Source: Choanephora cucurbitarum
Taxonomy: Eukaryota > Mucoromycota > Mucoromycetes > Mucorales > Choanephoraceae
Direction: 5' to 3'
DNA: 64,000 nucleotides
Assembly: GCA_025331435.1 (NCBI GenBank)
Contig: JAIWNI010000023.1
Span: 1-64,000 of the forward strand
This document shows, piece by piece, positions 9,468 to 21,500 of the stretch. A program made the translations under genes and the position numbers. A model generated the notes under the pieces. It was not told the DNA's origin and did not search any database. It was given only the letters and a program-made list of their open reading frames with translations. Positions within the stretch are counted from its first letter, which is position 1; every line of letters starts with the position of its first letter.

Positions 9468-11310
9468 ATGAATTCCAACGAAAAAATTAACTCGCTTTTA
9501 AAAGCTTACTTTACTTCTTGCATATCCAATGATATTGAACCTATCTTTGAAAACTTTATCAAAACTCATTCTGCATCGCTCAGAGATGCAATTGATTTGC
9601 AAGACCCCAAGGCCTTTGAAAACTGCTTCATTGCCTTCAAGAGACAAGCAGTAAAACAAGGGCTAAAAAATGTAACTAAAGCTGATGTTAAGTTGATTGT
9701 TCATATACTCACTCAATGTTATATGTAGGTCAAGAAGGGGCATGCAGCAAAAGCTTGGGGTGTTTTTGTAAGCTTCTAACGTTCTAGTGCGTATTCCTGC
9801 CCTAACCTTCATTCATATAGGTTGTCCTGAAGCAGTGCAACAGCGTAAAAAGAAAGCACGTAGATACGAATCTGATTGAAGAGTAAGTTCAAACCGTATA
9901 CTTGTATTGAAAAAGAAGCAAGTAACCAAGCTTTGGCATGTAGGCTAGATAACTTTGCCCTCCCTCAACAACACGGTGAAGATTTTATCTTCAAGCAATA
10001 CAATATCAGCAAGGCTATCGCCAGATACGCCAATGATTCTTTGAATGATTTGAAATCCACCACCAATGAAGTCAAAAAGTTTCGCGAAGACATGAACCGA
10101 TGGCTGTAAGTCACAACTGATAGCCTCTTTTATTAGTTTTACTTATGTATATCTTTTCTAGCGCCATTCACAACATTGTGAAACTGAACAGACAATTGGA
10201 CACTGAATTGGCCACAGTGTTCAATGCAGGCATCATGCAAGATCTTTGCCGTCACTTTAGGGTAGAAGTATTTGGTAAACCTGCCCGCCTCACCACCAGC
10301 CTCAAAGTTGAAGTTTTGGATCTCCTTGCTGTATGACATTGTATAACCATTTTAAACCTCTAAGCAGTCTCTAACTGATGTTTGAATAGGACTTTGACGA
10401 GACAAGAGACACAAAGGCTCTGAAGAGAGAGCTTAACCGCCTGTCTGAGAAAGAAAATGGTGCTGTGTTTCGCACACTTGAAAGTTTGGTAAATTTGTAA
10501 GTATATTTTTTACATTGCAGCATCAAAAAGCAAAGTTCCAATTTCTTTGAAATAGACTAAACAAAATGACCAAGCTGATGCCCGAAATGGGTGAAAAAAA
10601 GGTTGAAAGTATCCTTGAGGCTGTTTGGAGATCACTGTTCAAAGTAACAGACGATCATGACCCATATGGGTAAGACGCTGAAGTTTGAAAAAAGATACGC
10701 TCACTCATCACCTTTTTTTTTTAAGTTATGACAATGTGCTTTTTCCTGCCCCTCATCCTCTCAGCAAATGCCGGCCAGATTTTGTTGTTGAAGTTCGCCT
10801 TGATGGATCTTTCATCAATTTGACTGGCGAAATCAAGCCATACCCTTGCTCCTCTTCCAAACTTGCACTCGATGCATATCGTCTCGGTGTCTTCTCTCTT
10901 TCCTTGCTGGAAAAATACGGCCTGAGTAATGTCATGGCTTTCCAAGCCAAAGGTAAATACAAGAGCCAATTTAACTTTTCAACTATACTGACCAACAGGA
11001 AAAAAAAGGTTTAGAAGTAACCTTCTACCTTTTCTTCAACTACCATGGTCATTATTTCATGACAGAAATAGAGACAATCTGCTTTCCTGCCACTTATGAT
11101 GAATTTTGTAAGTTTGGCTCTTGTTTGGACGAGTTGCTGAACGTTGCAACTGTGTATGACAAGTATTGTCATCAACAACAACAGCAACAACAACAGCAAC
11201 AAGTTGCCGTATTTTCGTATGAAGTCATGAACAAGATGTACGAGCTTTCAACAAGCAAGCGTACAAACACAATTGCTGAAGAGCCGTCTTCAACAGACGC
11301 TCTAAATTAA
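9468..11310 (+). CDS. Uncharacterised protein with PD-(D/E)XK nuclease-like motif
   Basis: Nine exons, join(9468..9671,9729..9767,9821..9882,9944..10105,10162..10330,10390..10496,10556..10669,10726..10952,11015..11310), give 459 aa. All eight introns are GT-AG and 46-60 bp, and all joins stay in frame, so the gene appears intact. Residues 1-255 are mostly helical, charged and unrecognised. The region encoded by exon 8 contains RPDFVVEVRLDGSFINLTGEIKP: an Asp after Pro, a spacer of about 16 residues and then E-I-K. This is the sequence pattern of the PD-(D/E)XK nuclease core, followed by a helix (SSSKLALDAYRLGVFSLSLLEKYG) like the helix that follows the core in that fold. Near the end is a run of ten glutamines. 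No signal peptide or membrane segment is seen. It sits in the transposon-rich island downstream of the Crypton; it could be a lineage-specific host gene, a domesticated element gene or part of a mobile element. The nuclease assignment is inference from motif only. Confidence 0.75.
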
Positions 11311-12470
11311 ATGAAATGAAAGCAAAGCTGGTCTTTGCTCTTTTTTCTTGCTTCTCTTAACTATTAAAACTGTCTTTTGTACTTTGAGCATTAAAAACAT
11401 TTACATACGCTATTAGCACTGAGCAACAGCTTTTTCACTCTTAGTAAAGTCAATGATTATTGGCTAGCGAAGTTTGAAAATATATTATACAATGGTTGAA
11501 TTTTTATTGTTAGGATACCCCTCAATCAATTCTTCCCTCTCCATAAGGCCTACCAGCTTAACTTTTGAAAAAAAGACCAACTTTGAAAGCCTTTACACAA
11601 AAAAAGTTTTTACGATAAAAATGATCTTTCACGATAACATTGTTTAGAAAGGTTACAAAGACATTTTCATTGTGATAGATTCTTTATCTCATAAGTGTAT
11701 GAAGGATTTCAAAAAAGGGCTATATTTTTGGCGTTTTAAGCTCAGAGGCACTTTATGAGATTTTGTTTATCAAAAGCAGAAGAATGAGTCAATGATCTTG
11801 GAGATAAGATGTCTGTTTAATTGCAAGGAAGTTTCTTTGGCAGAACTTTTTTCTTTTTTTTTTATTGGTGCTTGAGGATTTGAATTCTGTTAGATAAAAA
11901 AAGTAGAAAAAAAATAACAACAAAGTCAGAATAATAAAACCTTAGCAAGTATGTGTAATATCTATTTGCCTACACTTCTGCAAAGTTTGCAATTATCATA
12001 GAATGACGTCTATTTATCTTCTTGATCTGAGAAAGTCCGATGTTAGACCTTTGCCTTTAACACTTTGAATGATTAAGTGCCTTCTTATACGAGCATGCTC
12101 AACACAAACCAAATGATGTTTTACTTTTGAAGAAAGATTCAAGGAGACTCATTTTGCTTGACAGTCTATCACAATTCACTGTTCAATTCTTCATCATAGT
12201 AACTTATTTGAAGTCCTTAAAAAAGATGTGCCTTTTATTTATACAAAATCAATCATAGTAATTTACTTAATGGTTTTATAACAAAATGAGAAACTTTGGT
12301 TTGCATTACCACATATATCCATTAGCTTAATTTAAAAATGAAAAGATGATCTGTGAAGCTTTGTCATAGTGTCTTTTGAGGGCTTCAGCTGCATTGACGA
12401 ATCGTATTCATAATTCAACCACAAATGTACGTGGAAAAAAACACTAGATAAAACAAATGAAGCAAGGGGC
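11311..12470. other. Intergenic, A+T-rich, nothing recognised
   Basis: No convincing open frame, RNA gene or repeat was seen between the PD-(D/E)XK-like gene and the cassette array. Confidence 0.6.
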
Positions 12471-12776
12471 TGTACATAACAGAGCATGCCGTTACAAACT
12501 CGAAGTCCTGGCGGGTGATAATTATGTACAGAGAAACATAATATATGTACATAACAGAGCATGCCGTTACAGGCTCGAAGTCCTGGCGGGTGATAATTAT
12601 GTACATATGAGAAATAAGTGATGGACGCAAGAAAGAGAGAATGTACATAACAGAGCATGCCGTTACAAGCTCGAAGTCCTGGCGGGTGATAATTATGTAC
12701 AGGAAAACATAATATGTGTACATAACAGAGCATGCCGTTACAGGCTCTAAGTCCTGGCGGGTGATAATTATGTAGA
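12471..12776. repeat. Array of four 60-bp cassettes with inverted termini
   Basis: Four near-identical 60-bp units occupy 12471-12530, 12546-12605, 12642-12701 and 12717-12776. Each begins TGTACATAACAGAGCATGCC and ends GGTGATAATTATGTACA, so every unit has its own 9-bp inverted ends (TGTACATAA/TTATGTACA; the last copy ends TGTAGA). The spacers are 15, 36 and 15 bp; the first and third are related (AACATAATAT core), the middle one is not. A fifth, decayed start (GCAGGCCATGCC) follows at about 12790. The core is richer in G+C than its surroundings. The layout resembles repeat-spacer arrays but in a nuclear fungal setting; it is not a CRISPR. Confidence 0.9.
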
Positions 12777-13602
12777 GAGAAACAAGAGATGCACACAGCA
12801 GGCCATGCCACTACAAGTCGTTACATCTTTTTGCGCACTTGTGCATGCCTTAGAAAGAAAGACCTTTTTTTTATTTGATTTTTTTTGCTTGTTGTGAGCT
12901 GAGTGTTCTACGTCAGCTGCGGTAATTGAACTTCTCTTTTGACAAGAGCATATTTCCTTTTTGGTTTGCTCTGCCATTATTTCCTTTCTTGATCTATTCA
13001 CCTTTCTCTCTATTCAATCTTTCCTATTATATATTATCATCCGTATTTTACCAGTATAAATAGCCCTCATAATTATTTTAATAAGCATTATCTTTATCTT
13101 GCTCAATTAATTCTGTCTCTACTTGAGTTTAATTGAAGTAATCTCTTCTATTCTTTTTTATTTCATAATAAATCTAAAGTCCATCAATCCAGCTTATTTT
13201 AAGATATCTGTGATGACTGTTTAGTTGAAAACCTGATGGGATCAAAGAAAGACCACCTCACTGAAAAGTAGCAAGACTGGGCAAGCTGGCGAGCGTACTG
13301 GCGTTTACACTTTGATTACATCCAGGTTATCCCTGAACACATCGTTATTTAGGCTATCGGTCTTATTACAAGAGCTTACATTACCACCTCCTCCATCGAA
13401 ACCATTTTACCTTTACTTCACCGTGCCATGATGAAACCCCCCTCCTTACTTTTAGTTATCTGTCATAATCTCCTTGTTTTCAGTTTTTGTTTTTATTTTT
13501 CCACTTAATCATGCTCTACCTCTCAGCAATGTATGGCTATTTTGTTAATTAAAAAAAAATAAGTTTGACAGTATGTAAATAGTGCAATAAAGCGAAATCG
13601 TC
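12777..13602. other. Intergenic with a possible decayed coding fragment
   Basis: From 13272 the frame reads QDWASWRAYWRLHFDYIQVIPEHIVI, hits a TAG at 13350, then continues AIGLITRAYITTSSIETILPLLHRAMMKP. The amino-acid composition looks protein-like on both sides of the stop, suggesting a relic of a gene or retroelement that I cannot name. A TATAAATA box lies near 13054, and 13000-13200 is pyrimidine-rich. Confidence 0.3.
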
Positions 13603-15860
13603 TTAGTGTAATACAGCAAGTTTGGCTTGATTCTCTCGTCGTAAAGTAGCAGCATCCATCTTCTTTTGTTCCGCTGCTTGCCTCTTATCAGATTGTTTGA
13701 TCTCCTTCTTCCATACGCTCAGCTGTCCATACTTCAACTTGGTCAACAGATCCATGGCTTGGCCCTTTGTAAGGTTAGGTGAAACCTCAATCTTGTAACG
13801 AGAAAGAGCATCCTGTTGAGGAGTGGTCATCTTGTGTTTTCTGAAAGGTGCTGAGCGCAACATGAAACTGCGATTCACCTTAAGATTGCTTTGTATCCAC
13901 GTCTCTGAAGCACGAATAGCTGAAGGAAGATCTTCTGTCTCCAAAGGGATTTCTACAGGTCTAGGGAAAAAGTTTTTCTTAACATCTTCACGTCTAAAAG
14001 TGCCCTTCCATCTACTGTTGGTCCTTTCTAATACTATATAGCCTGTATTAAATATATTGAGAACGCATTTGTCGTTTCCAACGTTAATCCAATTGAAGCT
14101 GGATGTACTTCTGATTTCATTTGTTGTACTTATGTCTATCATGAGCTCTTTTAGATCGTTGTATTCAGTAACTTTGATTGAAACAAGCTCTGGATCAATT
14201 TCTCGAGCGTCCTCTGTTGGTAAAAAGAGATATGAATTTCATGATAACCCTAAAAAAAAGGTGAGAAATACCTGTCTTTTCCTTTTTCTCTCTTTCAGCC
14301 AACTCTTCTAACTCAAGAACGTCTGCATCTAGAAACAAAACATGATTCAGATCTTTTGTCTCTTTCAGAACAAAATTGATTTGTGACGCTTACCTTCAGT
14401 GACAGAAGAAGAATCCAATCCTAATAAGGTAGGAACAGTAACCAAACCTTCAGGGCCACTTCTTGTAAAGTTGTCAACGAAATCGACTACCAAGCAATTT
14501 TCTTTGCCTGGATATAATCTAAGGCCACGACCAAACATCTGTTGAAACAAGGTAGCTGAACGAGTAGGTCTTGTCATTAAAATACAATCAACGCAAGGGA
14601 TATCAGTTCCTTCAGTCAAGATAGCTGACAATAACAACTCTATTCAGAACATGCTGGAAGCCTTTTTCATAGAATTGAGCTTACCACAATTAACAAGTAC
14701 CGGGATTTTTCCTGACTTGAATTCTTCAAGAATCTGAAGTCGTTCGATTGTGTTTGTCTTGCTTGTAATACACTTTGCATTGACGCCAGCATCCAGAAAC
14801 TTGTTACAGAGTTCGATGGTGTGTTCAATATTGAGGGCGAATACCAACGTCGATTTGCGATCCTGTTCATGTGCATATTTCTTCCAACTGGAGACAATGA
14901 TCTCGTTTCGGGTGTCGGTATTGATAACAGGAGCAAGCTCCTTTTCAACAAAGTCTACTTTGGTGTACCGAACTTGATCCAGATCGATATCTGTCTTGAC
15001 AGTAGTAACACGCATTGAGCTCAAGAATCCTTGTTCAATCATTTCAAGGAACCCAACATGATAAGTGATTTTATCGAATACTGTATTAAGTGCTTTCCCG
15101 TCATGCCGCTTAACAGTAGCAGAACAGCCCCATAAGAGCTTCTTGCTGGCATCATCCAGAATGCCAAAATAATCCAAAATATTGATATAGGTCTCAGCAA
15201 CAGCATGGTGGGCTTCATCAATCAAGATAGCCTTGAATTCATGAGGATCAAACTTCTCAATTCTTGGGGACCCTTTTCTTCCCAAAGTTGGTACTGAGGC
15301 AATGACAACATCGGCTTTATCCAGGTCTACTGTACGTTTGCCTTGTTCAATTTGGACATTCTAGATTAAGAAATGAGACAAAATATCTTTTGTTTTGTTT
15401 TCTTTCATTTTACTAAACTGGGATTGTATTTTGTAATTTGATTATGAGCTTGATCAAGAAGTTCAGTTCGATGTGCTAACAACAATACTTTGGTTGCTTT
15501 TGGCGTAGGTGAGGGGATCAATGGGATCAAGTTGGACATAATGACCTAGCACAACAAATTAATTTATTCCTTCTTGCACTTCTTTTATCAATTTAACTTT
15601 ACAGTTTTGCCACTACCTAAAACACATTAGTAAAAATTAAAGTTTTTCAATTGGTAGCAGTAAGAAAAAAAAAAAGAGAGATCTGTACCAACAGGTAAAG
15701 ACACGATCTGTCGATGACAACCGTTTTCGAGTTCAGTTAAAGTAGTGTTTATGCAGTCTTTTTGGTAGGGTCGCAACATGTTAAATGTGATGGCTGTAGA
15801 ATAGAGTCGTTGTGAAAGAATAAAAGACACATTCTTCTTGACAAGAAGAACCCGAAACAT
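13603..15860 (-). CDS. IRC3: IRC3-like mitochondrial DEAH/DExH helicase
   Basis: Seven exons, complement(join(13603..14213,14272..14328,14394..14624,14685..15360,15414..15545,15603..15616,15689..15860)), give 630 aa. IRC3 is a double-stranded-DNA-dependent superfamily 2 helicase that maintains mitochondrial DNA. The N-terminus is basic with Ser/Thr and few acids (MFRVLLVKKNVSFILSQRLYST), as in mitochondrial presequences. Helicase motifs follow in order: Q-like LRPYQ, Walker A LPVGSGKT (residues 55-62), motif Ia LLLAHRTELLDQA, DEAH (LIDEAHHA), SAT (WGCSATVKR), a C-terminal domain with LTEGTDIP and motif VI QMFGRGLRLYPGK. The remaining 200 residues match the IRC3 C-terminal extension in position only. 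Walker A is split by two introns, with the middle part on a 14-nt microexon (15603-15616). Confidence 0.93.
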
Positions 15861-16804
15861 AGCTTTTTAAGAACTGAAAAAAAAATTAAGCGCGAAGAAC
15901 AAAGGTTACACATTTGATTTTTGTCGCTCATCGTTTATCATGTTTCAGAATAGACTGATCGGAACTGCTTTTACTATTTGATCAAAGACATACTTTAATC
16001 CTGATTTCAATCCAGGTGGACTAAGAAGCTTAATCAACGTATTTATGAGAACAAAGCGTACACGAATGCCATGAAGTTAACTGTTGTCAAGCTTCAAATA
16101 TAAGAAGTCATGAGGAGTATTGTTGATAATGGATCAAAGAAAAAACTTTAGTTTTCAGACAACAAAAGAAAGGAAGTAACTAGTGATTTGAGTATGTTAG
16201 TGTGAACAATGAAGAATGAATAAGCTCCTTTATTGCCAAGCACAACTATCAAAATTAGATGATATTCAAGGCAATGCCGTCAAGGCTGTTTGAATCACAT
16301 CGCGATCAGCTTGAACAAGTTGATCCTCAGCATAAAATATCACTTTTGTCAATGCTGTTAAACCAACTTGCACATATTCGGTGCTCATTGATACTTTAAA
16401 CACAAACTGTACTCTTGTTAAGCATTTGATTCTTACTCATTTTCTGAACCCGTATATCTACTCAAATGCAATCTTTTGTGTTTTCTTTCGGTATCTTTGT
16501 GGTTGTATCTTTTTTTTTACCTCATTCAAACGTAATGCTACCTTCCTTTAGTTGCACAAGATAAGAACACTTGTAACTCTTTTCTCAGGTAATTGATACC
16601 TCATCCAACCAGTTTTCCCCTTGTGTAGCTTTTGCTGCTCATCATGGCTAACCCTTTCAGTGAGTTATGGTGTTACTTAAACCAGTGTTGTAAACTGAAT
16701 CCATTTTCGCTACAATGGTTGCTTCTTTCTCTTGCTGTTTCCTTCGTCTTCATTTAAAAAAGAAATTCATACAGACTTTCTAACAACATCGTCTTGTTTT
16801 CGGT
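15861..16804. other. Intergenic, nothing recognised
   Basis: The spacer between the divergently positioned 5' end of the helicase gene and the 3' end of the BAG gene is A+T-rich without a convincing ORF or repeat. Confidence 0.6.
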
Positions 16805-17648
16805 TTATTTTTTGCAAATTTCCTTAGCCGATGCTCTAGCTTTGTCTACACGCTCTAATAATGTTTGCGCCAAACGAACACCTTCTCTTCTGCGTTGTCT
16901 TGCAGTATCAAATCCCATAGGACACTCCACACTGTCCAAACTAATCAACGCTTGCATGATCTTTTCTGACAAGAAGATGCCCTGATCTTGAAGCTTCTTT
17001 TTCTCGGTATCGTTCAGCTTGTGTTTTACCTGCTCTAATGACCTCTCAAACTCTTCTAATTTGACAGTGATCGACTTTTCAATTGTATCAACCACACCAG
17101 CAATACGAAGCATCAGTGCATATTCTTCTGGGTTACCTGAGGCAGTTTGTTTAACAACCGATTCCTGGTAGAGGGTGGTCAAAATAGCATTCTATGTGTT
17201 GGGCTTTCTCTATCTTTCTCTCTCTCCTTTACTTACATCTACTTTGTTTCCATTTAAGGTGATAACAGAGCCCTTATGAACACCGAGGCTACCCAAAGTT
17301 GCTGTATCATCCTTCATGTTGGCTTCGTTGTAATTGGTTAGAACCATATGTAAACATTATCAGTCAATACATTTGCTTTTTTTTCTTACCTCCAGATACT
17401 TGAAGCTTCATAGAAGCAATAGGTACATCTGTCATTAGCTTGATCTTCTGTTTCAGATCTCGCACTGTTGCTTCATCGAACCCTTTTGAGAACTCTTTAA
17501 AGTTGAGCTGTAGCTTTTTGTCATTCCAAACTAGTGTGATGGTTGTTCTTCTTTCTCTTTTAGATACTTTATGGTAGTTAAAGAAGGATTTGACGGAGAC
17601 CAAGGATACCTTCCAGACTAGGAAGACAAGGTAGAATAAACTGTACAT
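16805..17648 (-). CDS. Membrane-anchored ubiquitin-like/BAG-domain co-chaperone
   Basis: Three exons, complement(join(16805..17191,17237..17322,17390..17648)), give 243 aa. BAG proteins bind the ATPase domain of Hsp70 and act as nucleotide-exchange factors. Residues 1-20 are hydrophobic (MYSLFYLVFLVWKVSLVSVK), a likely N-terminal membrane anchor as in yeast Snl1 and fission yeast Bag101/102. Residues about 35-115 form a ubiquitin-like fold (TITLVWNDKKLQLNF, TVRDLKQKIKLMTDVP, MKLQVSGANMKDDTATL, GSVITLNG). Residues 130-235 are helical with the BAG pattern (VVDTIEKSITVKLEEFERSLEQV, then LSEKIMQALISLDSVEC and RREGVRLAQTLLERVDKARA). The second intron has an unusual pyrimidine-poor acceptor (ACGAAG) that is fixed by the conserved SGANMKD junction. 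Confidence 0.88.
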
Positions 17649-17772
17649 AGAATAAGGTACAAGAAAAAAAAAAGACTACCACTCCTCAATTGCTGATTTG
17701 TCAACACAAAAAATCAAACCCAGTTGGAAATATGCTTTATAAAAAAAAGGGTTTTAATGATAGCGCAAGATA

Positions 17773-18514
17773 CTAGGGCTGAAGTCCCCATTTCGTAAAA
17801 CGAATTCGGCTTATGACACCGAAAGCAACAAGTGCAACAGCTACCCAATGAAGCCAGATAAGTTGGACACTATAGAGATTATTGTACATATAATCAGCTC
17901 TAACACCAAGCTGGGCAGTAAGCCAGACTAAGCTTAGTAAGATGTATCCAGAAATACGATGGTATTTCCAAAGGTTCTTTCCATTGCTAACAGAGCCAAA
18001 GACTTGCTCAGGGAAATAAGCCATGGTAATACCAAAGACGAGCTGTACAGCTAAAAAGATAAACACAAATAAACCTAATTTACCATGGAAACTGATTCAA
18101 ATAAAAGGTCAGAGATAAGGAATTCAACAACAGAAGCTTGCCTACAACTTACGATTCAAAATGATACTTTCCTGCAACTACTTTGTTGTAAAAAATAAAT
18201 GAGAAACCGCCAATTGCGGAGAGATAAGTCGCCGATTGGACGATGGCGTGCTTTCTTAGCCCTTCCTTTTTCTCTAATGGCGTGCTAGTTGGCTGCAGCA
18301 ACGCAATTCCTTCTGTAACAAAGATAATCAGAAGGACCATGAATATAGGGTGGCCAGTGAATATGTTCACTGGTAAGCGAACCAATACAGACAAAACTAG
18401 GGCCACAAACAAGCCAACTCCAGCCATAATACTCCACTTCCCGTAGGTATCTTGCTTTTTTACAACCGGTGGGTTGTTGAGCAATGGTTGATTTTCTAGC
18501 TCTGAATTTTGCAT
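17773..18514 (-). CDS. Cytochrome b561-type six-helix membrane protein
   Basis: Two exons, complement(join(17773..18091,18153..18514)), give 226 aa. Six hydrophobic helices are visible, at about 28-46, 55-73, 95-112, 125-146, 165-183 and 196-215. Histidines in positions expected for two b-type haems are His55 (TGHP), His89 (RKHA), His123 (FHGK) and His165 (YHRISGYIL). Cytochrome b561 proteins carry electrons across membranes, usually from ascorbate to a ferric or monodehydroascorbate acceptor. There is no DOMON or ferric-reductase domain attached, so it is the simple form. The soluble N-terminus (25 aa, polar) suggests no cleaved signal. Substrate and membrane location cannot be deduced. Confidence 0.8.
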
Positions 18515-21500
18515 AATGAGTTTGATAAATCGAAAAGAATCAAAAAAGAAAAAACTGATTAACTCGATTTTATGAATTGTTTGTATGGCAAGTCACAATG
18601 ATGAATTTAGTTTTTCGTAGTCTCTCAATGTTTTTAAGAATGATTGCATGAATGCATATGTAAACAGTACCTTAAAAAGCAAAAAAGAAAAATCAGTCAG
18701 TCATGCTTTTTGGCAACGAATCGGTTGATTTATTGAAGGGTACTCTGAAAAAGCCTTTTAGACGCTTTCTGTCTTCTTTTCAACTGTCTGCTCTGACTGG
18801 ATCAGAAAAAATGAAAAATTACCATTTTGTTGTTTTCATTGCAGAAAAAGAGCTATATATTGAAGGGACAAACCTCTGTTCCTCTTACTTATTAGCTACT
18901 TCTCATTCGTATGGTCATTTTTCTTTTATATGTAGATAGCCTAGATGTTTGTTTTTTATGTGTATCTACTTATATGGCCTTCACATTCTCACTCCTAACA
19001 TGAAAAGCTCCATTGTTATGTTTTGACGGTTTGTCTTCTCTTTTGCCAATTTAGGTTTATCAAGAAAAAGAAGAAAAAAAAACTAATTATTATCTGAAGA
19101 TCAATTCAGCAAGAATAGTTGTTTCCTATCCAGGACCAAGATAAACGTTCATGGCAATCACTTGCGACAAAGCCAGTGGAGAGTAGTGTTTTTGTACGTG
19201 GCATTAACATGTATTATAGCCAAGTGGTTTATAAAAAAGAAAGGCATCAACTTATCATGTTGTCATTTGCAAATGAATTTGTCAGCATCAAGGTGTAACC
19301 TTATCAGTATCCTATAGCATCGTAAAATTCTCGATCAGTTTCTCCAGATTTAAGTCACCAAGAACGCATATTTGTTTGCTTTCATTGTATTACCTTTTCT
19401 TAGAAAGAAAATCATTTTTTGACTAAGAGGCGACTTCTCTCGTTTAGAAATACAAGAGACAGCAAAAGTGTTCTTTGCTTTGTCTCTTTTCTAATTGGCC
19501 TTCTTTCTTTTACATTTTCCGAGCAATAAGAGATAAATCAAATAGGGAGCATAAGAGAATATCGATAGCTATTCACTAAAAACTTACACAGGTTTATTCC
19601 AAAATAAAACGACTACTTTTTTCTTTTAGACAACTACCCATATTTTAAGAGGAGTTCGACTGTCAAAATAAAAATTCATTGTCGGCATAAAATATATATA
19701 AGCTTTAGAGAAAGTAAAAAGAAAGATCATGAAGATGTAAACTATGTTTGATTTTTATTGTGGGAGTCTGCATTTTGATTTGATTAGCTTGTTAGTCTTC
19801 TCTCCTTCTCTTTTTTTATCAGACACACTTTCATTAAACTTGATTTTTTTTTAAATACGCGTATTTCTCCCACCATTCTTTTTTTTTTCTCCTGTTTTCT
19901 TTATCTTTCTTTCTGTTTATACGTGGGCTGTTAACGATCAAAAGCCTACTGATAGCTTACTCTTCACTAATGTTACGCGTCATATCAAGAACTTAAGTCA
20001 AGTTGCTCAACACAGTAAAACACGCTCTAAGGGACCTGAGCAGAAGACAAAAGCATTTGTAACTACTACAATAAAGGCAGGTATCTATAGCAACAGTCAC
20101 TGGCTATTTCATCTTACTGACTCTATCTTTCTACTAGACACAAGATCAAACAACAACTACAACGCAGCCTTATATAAGCATACATTAGCCATTCAAAAAG
20201 TCACAAAAGTCTATTAGCAACAAGCTGTCCCCTGCCTCTCTTACTCTCTCAAAGGCGTCAAACTACTCATGTGCTCAACTGGTTCTCCTTCTCAGTCAAA
20301 GCCACAGACTCTACTCCTGATACTTGACATCTCTTGAACTAGATAAACTCAAGACCTTCTTTGGAGCACCCCTTCTCTGCTTCCCATGATGCTATAGGCT
20401 ATTTTATCTTGTCTAAGCAAATCAACTTGCATGTACTGTAGTTGCCTGACAGGTGTTTTACGAACTATGCTAGCCTTTGATAATACTCAAGAACACTAAA
20501 AAGAAGACAAGACAACTACTTTATGCTAAAAGTGCTCTCCTGGTGTTTCTTTTCGTGTCTGTTGTCTATGGTGTTTGATATAGAACATTATCTGACTTTT
20601 AAATGAACAACTGATGCAATATGTCTCTACTGCCTGGTAACAAGATACAAAATCAGTTGACAATATCAATTCTCGTTTTCTTGACTTGTCTATGTCAAAG
20701 TAAGTACGGATAAATATTTTTTTGTTCGTGTAATTAACTCATTTCTTGTTTGTTTGTATAGATGTGAACCAATAAGAGTCAAGGCTTATTTGGCGCAAGA
20801 TTGCCTTATCTTGTCAGGGAAAGTTTCTGACTCTGATTGACCAGCAAAAGTAATCAAGCATCTACACTATCTTGGTTTGCTAGCCTTGTTGAAAGCAAAC
20901 GCGTCTGGTTATCGCCTAGAATCATCAAGTCTGGCCTACCTATGGTAGCAAATACAAGCAAAGCATTTAAACAACTAAAGCAAAAATGTTTGTCACAAAA
21001 AAAATTCCTCTGGCCCTGGCAAGTGGGCAACTCGTTAACAAAGCATCAAAACCAAAGCCCACTTGCCTCCCACGCGCCTTCCCCTCAAGAAGCAAAAAAA
21101 AGAAAAGGAAGGTTGCGACCTCAAGGTGGTGGGATCCTGGTGACCCTGGTCGTCCCTATCTTGGCAGGCTTGAACCAATCGGCGATTGCCTCTACCAAGG
21201 GGGATGTCTCTGGCGGCGCCTACGAACGCGGGTCTCTCTCATATCAAGTTGGATGCCTCTGGTTGATCTCCAAAGTACTCACTTTCTTGTTAGACACTTT
21301 GTGGTGTAAGTCGAAAGCTCCCCTTCTCACATATACTATTCATATAGTATATGCACATACTATTTTTTTTATATAGTATCCACCTACTGTTATTTCTCAC
21401 TGGTTTGGCCAGTCTACTCGTTTGGTACCACTATATATTGTTTCTCTGTTGTCTTGGTTTACCAGGACTGACACAATGGTCTTCTTCTGAAGCCTACTTT

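Noticed and set aside
12471..12776. CRISPR array
   Set aside because: Repeats of 60 bp with related 15-bp spacers, no Cas genes and a fungal nuclear context.
12471..12776. tRNA-derived origin of the cassette (GGCTCGAAGTCC resembles a B box)
   Set aside because: The motif has an extra base, the T-arm does not pair as in a tRNA, and no A box is present.
12332..12811. Open frame on the minus strand across the cassette array
   Set aside because: It only repeats the 60-bp unit (ITRQDFE..TACSVMY) and has no independent coding signature; it is a by-product of the repeat.
18703..18939. 78-codon open frame in the gene-free region
   Set aside because: No homology pattern, no splice partners and A+T-rich composition; below what can be supported.
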